Shown here: piece after piece, positions 18,691 through 27,396 of the stretch
How the letters are laid out: every line of letters begins with the position of its first letter
Numbering within the stretch: position 1 is the first letter of the stretch
Assembly (NCBI GenBank): GCA_910579735.1
Contig: CAJTUZ010000001.1
Location: 248,001-312,000 of the forward strand
DNA length: 64,000 bases
From: an uncultured Lachnospiraceae bacterium
GTDB taxonomy: Bacteria; Bacillota; Clostridia; Lachnospirales; Lachnospiraceae
Direction: 5' to 3'
Notes under the pieces: generated by a model
Told to the model about the DNA's origin: nothing
The model's database searches: none
What the model saw: the letters and a program-made list of their open reading frames with translations, nothing else
Program-made: the position numbers and the translations under genes

Positions 18691-18744
18691 CGTTTGGTGC
18701 AGAACTTGCCGGAAGTACGGGCAAAAAGTAATAAGGAGTTTTCT

Positions 18745-19074
18745 ATGAGTCGTAAAAACAGTTTTATGTTTACGAATAAAAGTCATTCGGACAAGGGGAT
18801 CATGGCGACGATATTGGGAGTCATTTCTCTTGTCACGCTTATTTATACGCTTGTCATGAGTTATCGGAATAACGGTAACATTCCAAGGCAGTATGGGGCG
18901 GCGGCTCTTCTTGTAACGATTTTTGCGTTTGTCGGCGCAGGACTCGGCATGGTTTCGAAGACCGAGCGGGATAAATTCTATTTTTTCTCCTATCTGGGGA
19001 TTTTTTTGAATGTGCTGGCGCTGCTTGTTGTGAGCGCTATTTTGTATGCGGGGGCATACGAGATCGGCGGATGA
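18745..19074 (+). CDS. small membrane protein, three predicted helices
   Basis: 109 residues from ATG 18745, after AATAAGGAG at good spacing. Hydrophobic segments lie at about residues 18-39, 50-68 and 78-103, with basic/polar N-terminal SRKNSFMFTNKSHSDKG. The organisation (short polar head, paired helices, SKTERDKF loop) resembles a DUF6142-type family I associate with Lachnospiraceae, but I cannot confirm that. No catalytic motif. It stands between a terminator and the aminopeptidase gene. Confidence 0.65.
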   Translation: MSRKNSFMFTNKSHSDKGIMATILGVISLVTLIYTLVMSYRNNGNIPRQYGAAALLVTIFAFVGAGLGMVSKTERDKFYFFSYLGIFLNVLALLVVSAILYAGAYEIGG

Positions 19075-19181
19075 TGCCGCCGTGATCCGCACCGTAGAGA
19101 ATTTAAGCCATGAAACGGCAGGATTTTTGCGGCCATCAGAATAAATATGGCAAAAGAATAACAAGTGTTATGGAGGGTGTT

Positions 19182-21335
19182 ATGCAAGAAACAATAACAG
19201 CAGAAGAAAGAACGGAATTGGAAAAAGAGCGCTTTGCCTTAGCGATAGAGCGGATCGGACAGATACCGGGAGAAGAAGGCGGCGGTATTTACCGGGATTA
19301 TTTTGTGAAAATGGCGGAATTTGTGCTGTTTTTAAAAAGGACATGGGATTTTAGAGCGGATGGCAGTCTTTATACGGCTTCGTTAGAAGAGCTGCAGAGG
19401 CGTAACCAGGCGCTCTATGAAGATATTCTGCCGGAAAATTATGAAAGCAGCTATGCGAATCCATCTTATGCGGCAGAGCGTTTCGGAAAAGAGATCGGCC
19501 GGCTTCTTGCCTTTTTATATGCAGAGCTTCGCGGCATGATTCCGGCTGTTTATGAGCAGTCCGTATTCCAGGCAGTGATCCGCATGGAGCTGTTGCTGGA
19601 AATCTATCAGATTGTGATAACGGCAGAAAATGAGCCGGATACGAAAAATATGGATGGAAAGAACGCGGATGCAGGAGAAAGCGCAGAAGAGGCGTCCGCG
19701 GCAGGAAATGCGCTTGCAGAGGAAATCAGGCAGGCAATATATTGGTACATCAGTGATTATTATGAGGAAGAGAGTGCGGAAAAAGTGGCGGATATGCTGC
19801 TTCCGGAGCGGGATTTCGCTGCCCGCATCATTATGGAGAGCGATCTGTCCGATCTGCGGTATCTGTATTATTACGGTGAATATGTGTCGGAGAATGAGCT
19901 TTTGACGGCAAAGCATATGCTGGAACTGCCGGAGGAGACTGTTCGGCTTATGGCAGATACGTATACAGAGGGTTACCGGATCGGTTTCGAGACGGGAAAC
20001 AAGGACATATCGATCAAAAAGACTGTCAATATCCGTTTTCCGCTTGGTTTTGAGCGAATGATCAGAATGGCGGTCCGCAATTTTGAAACCATTGGATTAA
20101 GAGCCGCTCTCTATCGCTCCGCCCAGAATATCTTCCGTGGCTGGAACGTCAATAAGATCGGCTATTTCGGTGCAAACCCGAATAAGCAGTTTGATTATGA
20201 CCACAAAGAGGATCTGGCGCTTTTCATGGACAAAAAGCTGGTGGAACGGCGGTTGGAATGCATGCAGAATGTCTGGGAACAGTTTCAGGAAGAAGCAGGC
20301 GTATACGGCGGTCCGGCTTGTGTGGATATTTTCGGAGAAGAGCCTTTCGTGCCGCGAAATAAGGAAGCGGCGGCCAAAATGAGCGCCAGACAGCAGAAAA
20401 TGTCCGTGGAATATATGTCCAGGGCAGGAGTATTGCAGAACCGATATATCAAAGGAGACGAGACCAGCTTTACGATCATTGCATTTCCGGCCCCGGATAT
20501 CGGCGCGCACTATGAGGAAATTTTCGACGAGATCATTCGGATCAACACATTGGATTATAAACTTTACCAGCGCATCCAGCAGACGATCATCGATACGCTC
20601 GATCAGGGCGATCATGTGATCATAAAAGGAATGGGAGAAAACCGTACCGACCTGAAGGTAAAACTGCATACGTTAAAAGATCCGCGCAGAGAAACCAACT
20701 TTGAAAACTGCGTGGCAGATGTCAATATTCCTGTGGGAGAAGTATTTACGTCACCGCAGCTTGCCGGAACGGAAGGACTTCTGCATGTGACGAGAGTCTT
20801 TCTGCACGAACTGGAATATAAGGATTTTTCGCTTCGTTTTAAAGATGGCATGATCACGGAATATGACTGCGCCAATTTCGAAACGGAAGAAGAAAACAGG
20901 AAATATATTAAGGACAATGTCCTGTATCATCACGATTCGCTGCCGATCGGGGAATTTGCCGTCGGCACGAACACGACGGCTTATGTCGTGGCGAGAAAAT
21001 ACGGGATCGAAGATAAACTGCCGATCCTGATCGCAGAGAAAACGGGCCCTCATTTTGCAGTTGGTGACACGTGTTATTCTCATGCGGAAGAAGTGAAGGT
21101 ATACAATCCGGACGGTAAAGAGATTATCGCCAAAGACAACGAAGTCTCACTGCTTCGCGGCGAAGATATGATGAAAGCTTATTTCAACTGCCATACCGAC
21201 GTAACGATCCCTTATGATGAGCTGGGAGAGCTGTCGGTAGTCACCGGGGATGGGAAGCGTATTCCTATCATTGCAGAGGGCCGGTTTGTTCTGGAAGGCT
21301 GTGAACCGTTAAATGAAGCGTTTTCACAGGAATAG
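19182..21335 (+). CDS. M29-type aminopeptidase with long N-terminal extension
   Basis: The C-terminal half fits the thermophilic metallopeptidase family M29: NCVADVNIPVGEVFTSP (metal-ligand Glu), LPIGEFAVGTNT (second Glu), TGPHFAVGDT (His) and a downstream Asp region. These would bind two metal ions and release N-terminal residues from peptides. Usual M29 enzymes have about 410 residues. This one has 717, with some 330 extra N-terminal residues that are helical, rich in Glu/Ala/Tyr and contain a low-complexity Ala/Glu/Gly loop (about 165-190). The start at 19182 follows GGAGGG (19172-19177). The longer reading from 19110 has no site. The extension may control oligomerisation or substrate entry (inference). 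Confidence 0.75.
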   Translation: MQETITAEERTELEKERFALAIERIGQIPGEEGGGIYRDYFVKMAEFVLFLKRTWDFRADGSLYTASLEELQRRNQALYEDILPENYESSYANPSYAAERFGKEIGRLLAFLYAELRGMIPAVYEQSVFQAVIRMELLLEIYQIVITAENEPDTKNMDGKNADAGESAEEASAAGNALAEEIRQAIYWYISDYYEEESAEKVADMLLPERDFAARIIMESDLSDLRYLYYYGEYVSENELLTAKHMLELPEETVRLMADTYTEGYRIGFETGNKDISIKKTVNIRFPLGFERMIRMAVRNFETIGLRAALYRSAQNIFRGWNVNKIGYFGANPNKQFDYDHKEDLALFMDKKLVERRLECMQNVWEQFQEEAGVYGGPACVDIFGEEPFVPRNKEAAAKMSARQQKMSVEYMSRAGVLQNRYIKGDETSFTIIAFPAPDIGAHYEEIFDEIIRINTLDYKLYQRIQQTIIDTLDQGDHVIIKGMGENRTDLKVKLHTLKDPRRETNFENCVADVNIPVGEVFTSPQLAGTEGLLHVTRVFLHELEYKDFSLRFKDGMITEYDCANFETEEENRKYIKDNVLYHHDSLPIGEFAVGTNTTAYVVARKYGIEDKLPILIAEKTGPHFAVGDTCYSHAEEVKVYNPDGKEIIAKDNEVSLLRGEDMMKAYFNCHTDVTIPYDELGELSVVTGDGKRIPIIAEGRFVLEGCEPLNEAFSQE

Positions 21336-21366
21336 GAAATTGCCCGGCCTGCAGCGTAAAAATATA

Positions 21367-21395
21367 TTGCGCATTGACAGAAAATCTAGTACACT
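21367..21395 (+). promoter_or_regulatory. possible promoter of the pur genes
   Basis: TTGCGC (21367-21372), 17 bases, TACACT (21390-21395). A competing -35 TTGACA (21374-21379) has only a 15-base spacer to TAGAAA (21395-21400). TCTAG-TACA-CTAGA (21385-21398) is a small palindrome over the same place. Which boxes are used is undecided. Confidence 0.35.
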
Positions 21396-21415
21396 AGAAA
21401 AAGAAATATATTGCT

Positions 21416-21437
21416 TTTCCACAATATGTTGTGGAAA
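21416..21437 (+). promoter_or_regulatory. perfect 9-bp hairpin before purE
   Basis: TTTCCACAA (21416-21424), loop TATG, TTGTGGAAA (21429-21437). It ends 15 bases before the AAGGAGG of purE. No T-run, so it is an operator or an mRNA hairpin rather than a terminator. No purine riboswitch core was seen. Confidence 0.45.
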
Positions 21438-21468
21438 GTGTCATTAGAATACAAGGAGGCGTAACAGC

Positions 21469-21975
21469 ATGGCACAGGTAGGAATTGTAATGGGCAGTGA
21501 TTCGGATATGCCCGTAATGGCGAAAGCGGCGGACATTTTGGAGGAACTGGGTATATCTTATGAAATGAAGATCATATCCGCGCACAGAGAACCGGACGTG
21601 TTTTTTGAGTATGCTAAAAGCGCGGAAGAAAAAGGCTTTAAGGTGATCATTGCAGGCGCCGGCAAAGCGGCTCATCTGCCTGGTATGTGTGCGGCCATCT
21701 TCCCGATGCCGGTCATCGGCATTCCCATGAAAACATCGGATCTTGGCGGTGTGGATTCTCTGTATTCCATAGTGCAGATGCCTTCCGGTATCCCGGTAGC
21801 TACCGTTGCCATTAACGGCGGCCAGAATGCGGGCATTCTTGCGGCTAAGATACTGGCTGTGTCGGATGCGGCGCTTTTACAGAAATTGAAGGACTATACG
21901 CAGTCGTTAAAGGAAAGCGTACAGAAAAAGGATGCCAGACTGCAGGAAACCGGATATAAAAACTATAACGCGTAA
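21469..21975 (+). CDS. purE: PurE, N5-carboxyaminoimidazole ribonucleotide mutase
   Basis: Moves the carboxyl group to give CAIR in purine synthesis. 168 residues with the class I signatures GSDSDMPVMAKA, SAHREPD (catalytic His), AGAGKAAHLPGM and GGQNAGILAAKIL. Preceded by AAGGAGG (21453-21459). PurE of this class normally works with PurK, which is not in the window and must be elsewhere if present. First gene of the purE-purM-purN-purD run. Confidence 0.95.
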   Translation: MAQVGIVMGSDSDMPVMAKAADILEELGISYEMKIISAHREPDVFFEYAKSAEEKGFKVIIAGAGKAAHLPGMCAAIFPMPVIGIPMKTSDLGGVDSLYSIVQMPSGIPVATVAINGGQNAGILAAKILAVSDAALLQKLKDYTQSLKESVQKKDARLQETGYKNYNA

Positions 21976-22028
21976 TGGAGCATTGATTGAGCAGGACTGA
22001 GTAATTGAGTATAAGAGAGGATACAGAT

Positions 22029-23054
22029 ATGGACTACAAAACAGCAGGCGTTGATATTGAGGCCGGTTATAGATCAGTGGAACTGATGAAAAAATATGTG
22101 AAGGAAACGGCAAGACCGGAAGTCCTGGGCGGGATCGGCGGATTTTCAGGAGCTTTTTCGCTTGCAAAGATGAAGGATATGGAGAAACCGACACTGGTTT
22201 CCGGAACGGATGGTGTCGGAACGAAGCTGAAACTGGCATTTTTGATGGATAAGCATGATACTGTCGGTATTGACTGCGTAGCTATGTGTGTGAACGATAT
22301 TGCCTGCGCAGGCGGTGAACCGTTATTTTTCCTGGACTATATTGCATGCGGCAAAAATTTCCCGGAAAAGATCGCAACGATCGTAAAAGGAGTATCCGAA
22401 GGCTGTTTACAGGCCAGTGCGGCATTGATAGGCGGCGAGACGGCGGAGATGCCGGGATTTTATCCGGAAGACGAATATGATCTGGCCGGTTTTGCAGTAG
22501 GGATTGTAGACGAAAAGAACCTGATCACCGGAGAACAGATCAAACCGGGCGATACGCTGCTCGGCATCGCTTCTTCCGGTGTGCACAGCAATGGTTTTTC
22601 TCTTGTCAGAAAAGTTTTTGACATGACAAAGGAGAGTCTGGCTACATATTATGAAGAACTCGGCACAACACTTGGAGAAGCGCTGATCGCTCCTACCAGA
22701 ATCTATGTGAAAGCGCTCCGTTCTTTAAAAGAAGCAGGTGTTATTGTAAAGGGCTGCAGCCATATTACAGGCGGCGGCTTCTATGAAAATATTCCGAGGA
22801 TGCTGCCCGAAAATGTACATGCGAAGATTATAAAGGACAGCTATCCGATTCTGCCTATTTTCAAATTGTTGCAAAAGACAGGCAATCTGGAAGAGAAAAT
22901 GATGTATAATACTTATAACATGGGAATCGGCATGGTGCTTGCGGTGGACTGCGCAGACGCGCAAAGGGCAATGGAAGCGCTGCAGGCGGCAGGCGAGACG
23001 CCTTATCGTATCGGTGAGATCACTGCCGGAGAAAAAGGAGTTACGTTATGTTAA
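22029..23054 (+). CDS. purM: PurM, AIR synthetase
   Basis: Phosphoribosylformylglycinamidine cyclo-ligase, ATP-dependent ring closure to AIR. 341 residues from ATG 22029 ([17 protein letters not shown]), preceded by AGAGAGG. Family motifs: [36 protein letters not shown] and [17 protein letters not shown] 24 bases upstream is in frame but adds an atypical leader. Its last 7 bases overlap purN. Confidence 0.95.
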   Translation: MDYKTAGVDIEAGYRSVELMKKYVKETARPEVLGGIGGFSGAFSLAKMKDMEKPTLVSGTDGVGTKLKLAFLMDKHDTVGIDCVAMCVNDIACAGGEPLFFLDYIACGKNFPEKIATIVKGVSEGCLQASAALIGGETAEMPGFYPEDEYDLAGFAVGIVDEKNLITGEQIKPGDTLLGIASSGVHSNGFSLVRKVFDMTKESLATYYEELGTTLGEALIAPTRIYVKALRSLKEAGVIVKGCSHITGGGFYENIPRMLPENVHAKIIKDSYPILPIFKLLQKTGNLEEKMMYNTYNMGIGMVLAVDCADAQRAMEALQAAGETPYRIGEITAGEKGVTLC

Positions 23055-23671
23055 AGATCCTGGTATGTGTGTCCGGCGGCGGTACGAATTTACAGGCAGT
23101 TATCGATGGGATCGCCAAAGGAACGATCGAAAATGCACAGATCGTCCGTGTGATCAGCAACAACCGGAATTCCTATGCACTGACACGCGCTAAGACAGCG
23201 GGAATAGACGCGCTTTGCATATCACCGAAAGAATATTCTGACAGGGAGCAGTTTCATGAAAGCTTTCTGACGGCGGTTGAAGAGGCTGCGCCCGATCTGA
23301 TTGTGCTGGCCGGTTTTCTGGTCGTACTTCCGCAGAAGCTGATCGAGGTTTACAGGAATCGTATCATCAATATTCATCCTTCTTTGATCCCTTCTTTTTG
23401 CGGTACCGGCTTTTATGGCCTGAAAGTGCATGAAAAAGCATTGGAGAGAGGCGTCAGGGTAACGGGCGCTACGGTGCATTTCGTAGACGAAGGTACGGAT
23501 ACGGGACCGATCATTTTACAAAAGGCGGTGGCTGTGGAGGCGGACGATACGCCGGAGTCATTACAGCAAAGAGTTATGGAAGAAGCGGAGTGGCAGATAC
23601 TGCCGCAGGCTATTCAGCTGATCGCCGGCGGCAGAGTAAAGGTAAACGACGGTAAAGTACGGATAGATTGA
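23048..23671 (+). CDS. purN: PurN, GAR transformylase
   Basis: Formyl-tetrahydrofolate-dependent phosphoribosylglycinamide formyltransferase. 207 residues. [13 protein letters not shown] begins the substrate site; [18 protein letters not shown] carries the catalytic Nx[17 protein letters not shown] carries the conserved Asp. It starts within the end of purM (7-base overlap), so translation is probably coupled. Confidence 0.95.
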   Translation: MLKILVCVSGGGTNLQAVIDGIAKGTIENAQIVRVISNNRNSYALTRAKTAGIDALCISPKEYSDREQFHESFLTAVEEAAPDLIVLAGFLVVLPQKLIEVYRNRIINIHPSLIPSFCGTGFYGLKVHEKALERGVRVTGATVHFVDEGTDTGPIILQKAVAVEADDTPESLQQRVMEEAEWQILPQAIQLIAGGRVKVNDGKVRID

Positions 23672-23691
23672 AAGAGAGGCAAAGTTGCGCA

Positions 23692-24963
23692 ATGAAAGTA
23701 TTGATCGTGGGCAGCGGCGGCAGAGAGCATGCGATTGCCGCAAGCGTTGCAAAAAGTAAAAAAGTCGATAAGATCTATTGTGCGCCGGGGAATGCGGGAA
23801 TCGGACAGATCGCAGAGTGCGTTCCGATCGGCGCCATGGAATTTGATAAAATAACCGCTTTTGCCAAAGAAAAGGCCATTGACCTGACAATCGTAGGAAT
23901 GGACGATCCGTTGGTGGGCGGTTTGATAGACGAGTTGGAGAGCGCGGGACTGCGCGCTTTCGGACCGAGGAAAAATGCCGCTGTTTTGGAAGGAAGTAAG
24001 GCTTTTTCCAAAGATCTGATGAAGAAATATCATATTCCGACTGCGGCATATGAAACCTTTGATGATCCGAAGAAGGCGCTTGCGTATTTGGAAACAGCTG
24101 TTATGCCTGTTGTGTTAAAAGCGGACGGACTGGCGCTCGGCAAGGGCGTTTTGATCTGTAATACACTGGAAGAAGCAAAAGATGGCGTAAAGACCATCAT
24201 GGAAGATAAGAAATTCGGCGCCGCGGGCAGCCGTATGGTTATTGAGGAATTTATGACAGGCAGGGAAGTTTCCGTTCTGTCTTTCGTAGATGGCAAAACG
24301 ATCCGCATCATGACTTCCGCACAGGATCATAAACGCGCGGGAGACGGCGATACGGGACTGAATACAGGCGGCATGGGAACTTTTTCACCGAGTCCTTTTT
24401 ATACGGAAGAAGTAGACGCTTTTTGCCGGAAATATATTTATCAGGCTACAGTAGACGCTATGGCATCGGAAGAGAGGCCGTTTCAGGGGATCATTTTCTT
24501 TGGTCTGATGCTGACGGATAAGGGGCCGCGCGTCCTGGAGTATAATGCGCGTTTCGGGGATCCGGAAGCGCAGGTGGTACTGCCCAGAATGAAAAACGAT
24601 ATCATTGATGTGATAGAGGCTTGTATCGATGGCACACTGGATCAGATCACGCTGCAATTTGAAGAAAATGCGGCAGTCTGTGTGGTTCTGGCATCGGAGG
24701 GGTATCCGGTTTCTTATGAAAAAGGATTTCCGATCGGGGGATTGGAGAAGTTTGAAGGAAAAGACGGCTATTATTGTTTTCATGCGGGAACGAAGGAAGA
24801 TGGACAGCAGATCGTTACAAACGGCGGCAGAGTGCTGGGAGTGACTGCTACCGGCAGGGATCTGCATGAAGCAAGGGAAAACGCTTATCAGGCCGCAGAG
24901 TGGGTAACTTTTGAAAATAAATATATGCGGCATGATATTGGAAAGGCTATTGATGAGGTATAG
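23692..24963 (+). CDS. purD: PurD, GAR synthetase
   Basis: Phosphoribosylamine-glycine ligase of the ATP-grasp fold. 423 residues from ATG 23692 (MKVLIVGSGGREHAIA), the standard family start. GAGAGG lies 12 bases upstream, a loose spacing. Motifs: VLKADGLALGKGV, GREVSVLSFVDG, NTGGMGTFSPSP and NARFGDPEAQ. Last gene of the purine run. Confidence 0.95.
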   Translation: MKVLIVGSGGREHAIAASVAKSKKVDKIYCAPGNAGIGQIAECVPIGAMEFDKITAFAKEKAIDLTIVGMDDPLVGGLIDELESAGLRAFGPRKNAAVLEGSKAFSKDLMKKYHIPTAAYETFDDPKKALAYLETAVMPVVLKADGLALGKGVLICNTLEEAKDGVKTIMEDKKFGAAGSRMVIEEFMTGREVSVLSFVDGKTIRIMTSAQDHKRAGDGDTGLNTGGMGTFSPSPFYTEEVDAFCRKYIYQATVDAMASEERPFQGIIFFGLMLTDKGPRVLEYNARFGDPEAQVVLPRMKNDIIDVIEACIDGTLDQITLQFEENAAVCVVLASEGYPVSYEKGFPIGGLEKFEGKDGYYCFHAGTKEDGQQIVTNGGRVLGVTATGRDLHEARENAYQAAEWVTFENKYMRHDIGKAIDEV

Positions 24964-24994
24964 AATATCTGTAAGGTGAGAAGGGGGAAGGAAT

Positions 24995-25462
24995 ATGAAT
25001 CACATAACGGATTTTCAGGATAACGATATATATAACCGCCCGACGAAGTGTCCGGAATGCGGCGGTGTCATGGTATTCAAAGGGTGCGGGGAATATCGCT
25101 GTGAAAAGTGCAGGTATGTGGCTTATGATGATTACGGCAAGGTACGTAATTACGTAGAAAAGCATGGGGGCGCTACCGCGGCGCAGGTAGCCGATGCTAC
25201 GGGCGTAAAACAGAAGACGATCCGGACGATGTTAAAAGAATCCAGACTGGAGATCGCCGAAGGCTCCAACTCCTTTATGAAATGTGAAATGTGCGGGGTA
25301 AAGATCCGTTCCGGAAGGGTATGCCCCCAGTGTGAGGTCAAGTATAAGAAGGCTCTTGAGGAGAAGGCTCGCGAGAAGAACGAGAAGATGATGGCCGGAT
25401 TCGGTATGGAACGTTTCGGCGGAGAGGAAGGCGCGAAGCGATTTACGCGTGATAAGCAGTAG
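24995..25462 (+). CDS. double zinc-ribbon protein with helix-turn-helix
   Basis: 155 residues. The N-terminal zinc ribbon is CPECGG...CEKC (about residues 19-39). The middle winged-helix-like segment is VRNYVEKHGGATAAQVADATG..TIRTMLKESRL. The second ribbon is CEMCG...CPQC (about 93-109). The tail is charged and Lys/Glu-rich. Two ribbons around a DNA-binding helix suggest a transcription-linked protein. The C-terminal ribbon with its charged tail recalls small flagellar-region proteins such as YvyF, but the match is not strong enough to name. AAGGGGGAAGG precedes the ATG. Confidence 0.65.
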   Translation: MNHITDFQDNDIYNRPTKCPECGGVMVFKGCGEYRCEKCRYVAYDDYGKVRNYVEKHGGATAAQVADATGVKQKTIRTMLKESRLEIAEGSNSFMKCEMCGVKIRSGRVCPQCEVKYKKALEEKAREKNEKMMAGFGMERFGGEEGAKRFTRDKQ

Positions 25463-25508
25463 CAAAGCAGAAAAAGAAAGAAACAAAAGAAAGATACGGG
25501 GTATCAGA

Positions 25509-26918
25509 ATGGGAAAAAAGTGGAAACATAATAAGGTAAGCGTATGGAAGGGCCTGTTGGTAACGGCATGCGCGGTATTGTTCTTTGCGGTACAAAAAGA
25601 TGTCTGTTTCGCAGAGACGACGGGCAAAATAAAGGTGCCATCGGCGACGGTCAGGCAGAAGGCTGATGTGAACAGTGATTCTATTGCCAGCTCTTCCCAG
25701 GGAACGACGGTCACGATCCTCAGTGAAGCGACAGACTCTGCGGGAAACCTGTGGTATGAAGTCTATGTAGACAGCAGTAAAAACGGATTTATCCGTGCCG
25801 ATCTGATAGACAAAGATGCTTCTACAGAAGTTGTCTCAGCCGGAACGACAGATGGTTCTGCAGCATTGACCGCGTCGGCGGGAACTGCGTCGGGAGCGGA
25901 AGTGCCGCCGGAGACAGCGATGGATGCCCAGTATGCTACGATAAAGGTGCCTAATGCCAAGATCAGAAGCGGCGCTTCCACAAGCAAAGGCGTTGTGGAA
26001 GGACTGCCGGAAAATACGCAGGTGATCATAAGCGGACAGACAGCAGGCAGCGACAAACCCTGGTATTATGTTACGTTTACAGGATCGGATGGTACGGAGA
26101 AGACCGGTTATGTCCGTTCCGATCTGGTAACTTTGGGAGATATGCTTCCGCCGCCGGAGCCGGTAGAACAGCCTGCAGAGCAGCCTGCGGAAGAACCGCA
26201 GCCGGAACCGGAACCCGTACAGAATGCAGATTATGAACTGGTTTATAAGGCAGATGATGCCGGAGAATATACATGGTATCTTTATGACAGAACGTCCGGT
26301 AAAACGTATCAGCAGAAACTGGAAGACCTGTTGGCGGCTGCACATGCACAGAGCCTGAATAACGCATTGGATGCGGAAACGGTTGCCAAACAGCGCATTA
26401 TCATCATTGTAATGATCGTAGTCATCGTTCTGCTGGCTGTTGCGGTAACGATCATGATCTTTAAGCTGCGGGATGCCTATTATGAGGATTATGAAGACGA
26501 TGAGGACGAAGAAGAGGATGAAGACGAAGAAGAACCCGACAGAAGACGGGAAAGCGTAAAGCGGGAAGAGCGGAGACGCGAGGGCAGAAGCCGTGAGGAG
26601 CGGGGCCGCGAAGACAGAAGCCGTGATGACAGAACCCGTGAAGATAGAAACCGTGAGGAGAGGCGGCGTGAAGGCAGAGAACGTGACGCGAAACGGGAAC
26701 CGGCAAGAAGAAAAAGTCCCTCCCGTGAGGAAAGACAGGCTCCGCCGCGCAGAAGACCGTCTGATTCCGGCAGAATACCGTCAAGAGAAGTTTCTTATGA
26801 GGAAGACGATGCAGCGCCGGTAAAGACACAGCCGAAGCGGAAAGCGAAAAACTTCATGGTTGATGACGATTTTGAGTTTGAGTTTTTGAATATGAAGGAC
26901 AGCGGAAAAGACATGTAA
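25509..26918 (+). CDS. SH3-domain envelope protein with charged cytoplasmic tail
   Basis: 469 residues from ATG 25509. A signal peptide or anchor (VWKGLLVTACAVLFFAV) ends near residue 30. Two bacterial SH3 domains follow (about 35-95 and 135-205; each has VRQKAD or IRSGAS and a GFIRADL/GYVRSDL ending). A Pro/Glu linker (about 215-240), one membrane helix (about 298-322), a run of Asp/Glu and then a long Arg/Glu-rich tail with repeated REE/RED units complete it. The SH3 pair would face the wall and the charged tail the cytoplasm, if the N-terminal segment is cleaved. It may sense wall state, which is inference. The ribosome site is weak (GGGGT). Confidence 0.7.
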   Translation: MGKKWKHNKVSVWKGLLVTACAVLFFAVQKDVCFAETTGKIKVPSATVRQKADVNSDSIASSSQGTTVTILSEATDSAGNLWYEVYVDSSKNGFIRADLIDKDASTEVVSAGTTDGSAALTASAGTASGAEVPPETAMDAQYATIKVPNAKIRSGASTSKGVVEGLPENTQVIISGQTAGSDKPWYYVTFTGSDGTEKTGYVRSDLVTLGDMLPPPEPVEQPAEQPAEEPQPEPEPVQNADYELVYKADDAGEYTWYLYDRTSGKTYQQKLEDLLAAAHAQSLNNALDAETVAKQRIIIIVMIVVIVLLAVAVTIMIFKLRDAYYEDYEDDEDEEEDEDEEEPDRRRESVKREERRREGRSREERGREDRSRDDRTREDRNREERRREGRERDAKREPARRKSPSREERQAPPRRRPSDSGRIPSREVSYEEDDAAPVKTQPKRKAKNFMVDDDFEFEFLNMKDSGKDM

Positions 26919-26959
26919 TGCGTAAAGCATGATCAAACATGGGAACGATAACGATAGGG

Positions 26960-26993
26960 GACGGTTGCAATGAAACCGTCTCTTTGTTATAAT
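26960..26993 (+). promoter_or_regulatory. gntR-clpC promoter overlapped by a palindrome
   Basis: TTGCAA (26965-26970), a 17-base spacer and TATAAT (26988-26993) form a strong promoter. GACGGTT (26960-26966) and AACCGTC (26974-26980) form an inverted repeat across the -35 and spacer, where a dimeric repressor would block polymerase. The GntR protein encoded just downstream is the obvious candidate. Confidence 0.7.
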
Positions 26994-27019
26994 GAGATCG
27001 TGCTGGAACGGAGGCACTT

Positions 27020-27394
27020 ATGATACTGGAAATTGATTTTAACAGTGATGAAGCTATCTATTTACAGCTGAGGAATCAGATCGTTCTTGGAATTGCGACG
27101 GCAAGGCTGAGAGAGGGAGATGCGCTTCCTTCGGTAAGACAGCTTGCAGACAATATCGGAATCAATATGCACACAGTCAACAAAGCGTATTCCGTGCTCA
27201 GGCAGGAAGGTTTTGTGAAGGTGGACAGGAGAAAAGGCGCGGTCATCGCAATAGATATTGACAAGATGCAGGCTGTGGAAGAGATGCGGGGAGCTTTACA
27301 GGTGATTCTGGCAGAGGCCTGGTGTAAGAATATATCAAGAGAAGAGATACATTCTCTGATCGATGAAATCTATGAAGATTATGGAGGAGTATGA
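27020..27394 (+). CDS. GntR-family regulator, YtrA-like subfamily
   Basis: 124 residues. The winged helix covers about residues 8-75, with PSVRQLADNIGINMHTVNKAYSVL being the core (named here by its first and last residues). A short C-terminal helical tail of the YtrA/YhcF type follows, and there is no large ligand domain. GGAGGC precedes the ATG. The gene overlaps or abuts clpC, and its own promoter bears a palindrome (26960-26980), so autoregulation together with clpC is likely. In Bacillus the clpC operon is under CtsR; here this small GntR protein takes that place. Confidence 0.85.
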   Translation: MILEIDFNSDEAIYLQLRNQIVLGIATARLREGDALPSVRQLADNIGINMHTVNKAYSVLRQEGFVKVDRRKGAVIAIDIDKMQAVEEMRGALQVILAEAWCKNISREEIHSLIDEIYEDYGGV

Positions 27395-27396
27395 TC

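Noticed and set aside
21361..21468. Purine riboswitch before purE
   Set aside because: None of the conserved junction bases was found; only a simple perfect hairpin is present.
23561..24049. 162-codon minus-strand frame opposite purN/purD
   Set aside because: Arg/Ser-rich shadow of purN and purD, overlapping both; no start signal.
26568..26720. Repetitive Arg/Glu codons as a CRISPR or satellite
   Set aside because: The units vary in length and sequence and keep one reading frame, so they are part of the SH3 protein tail.
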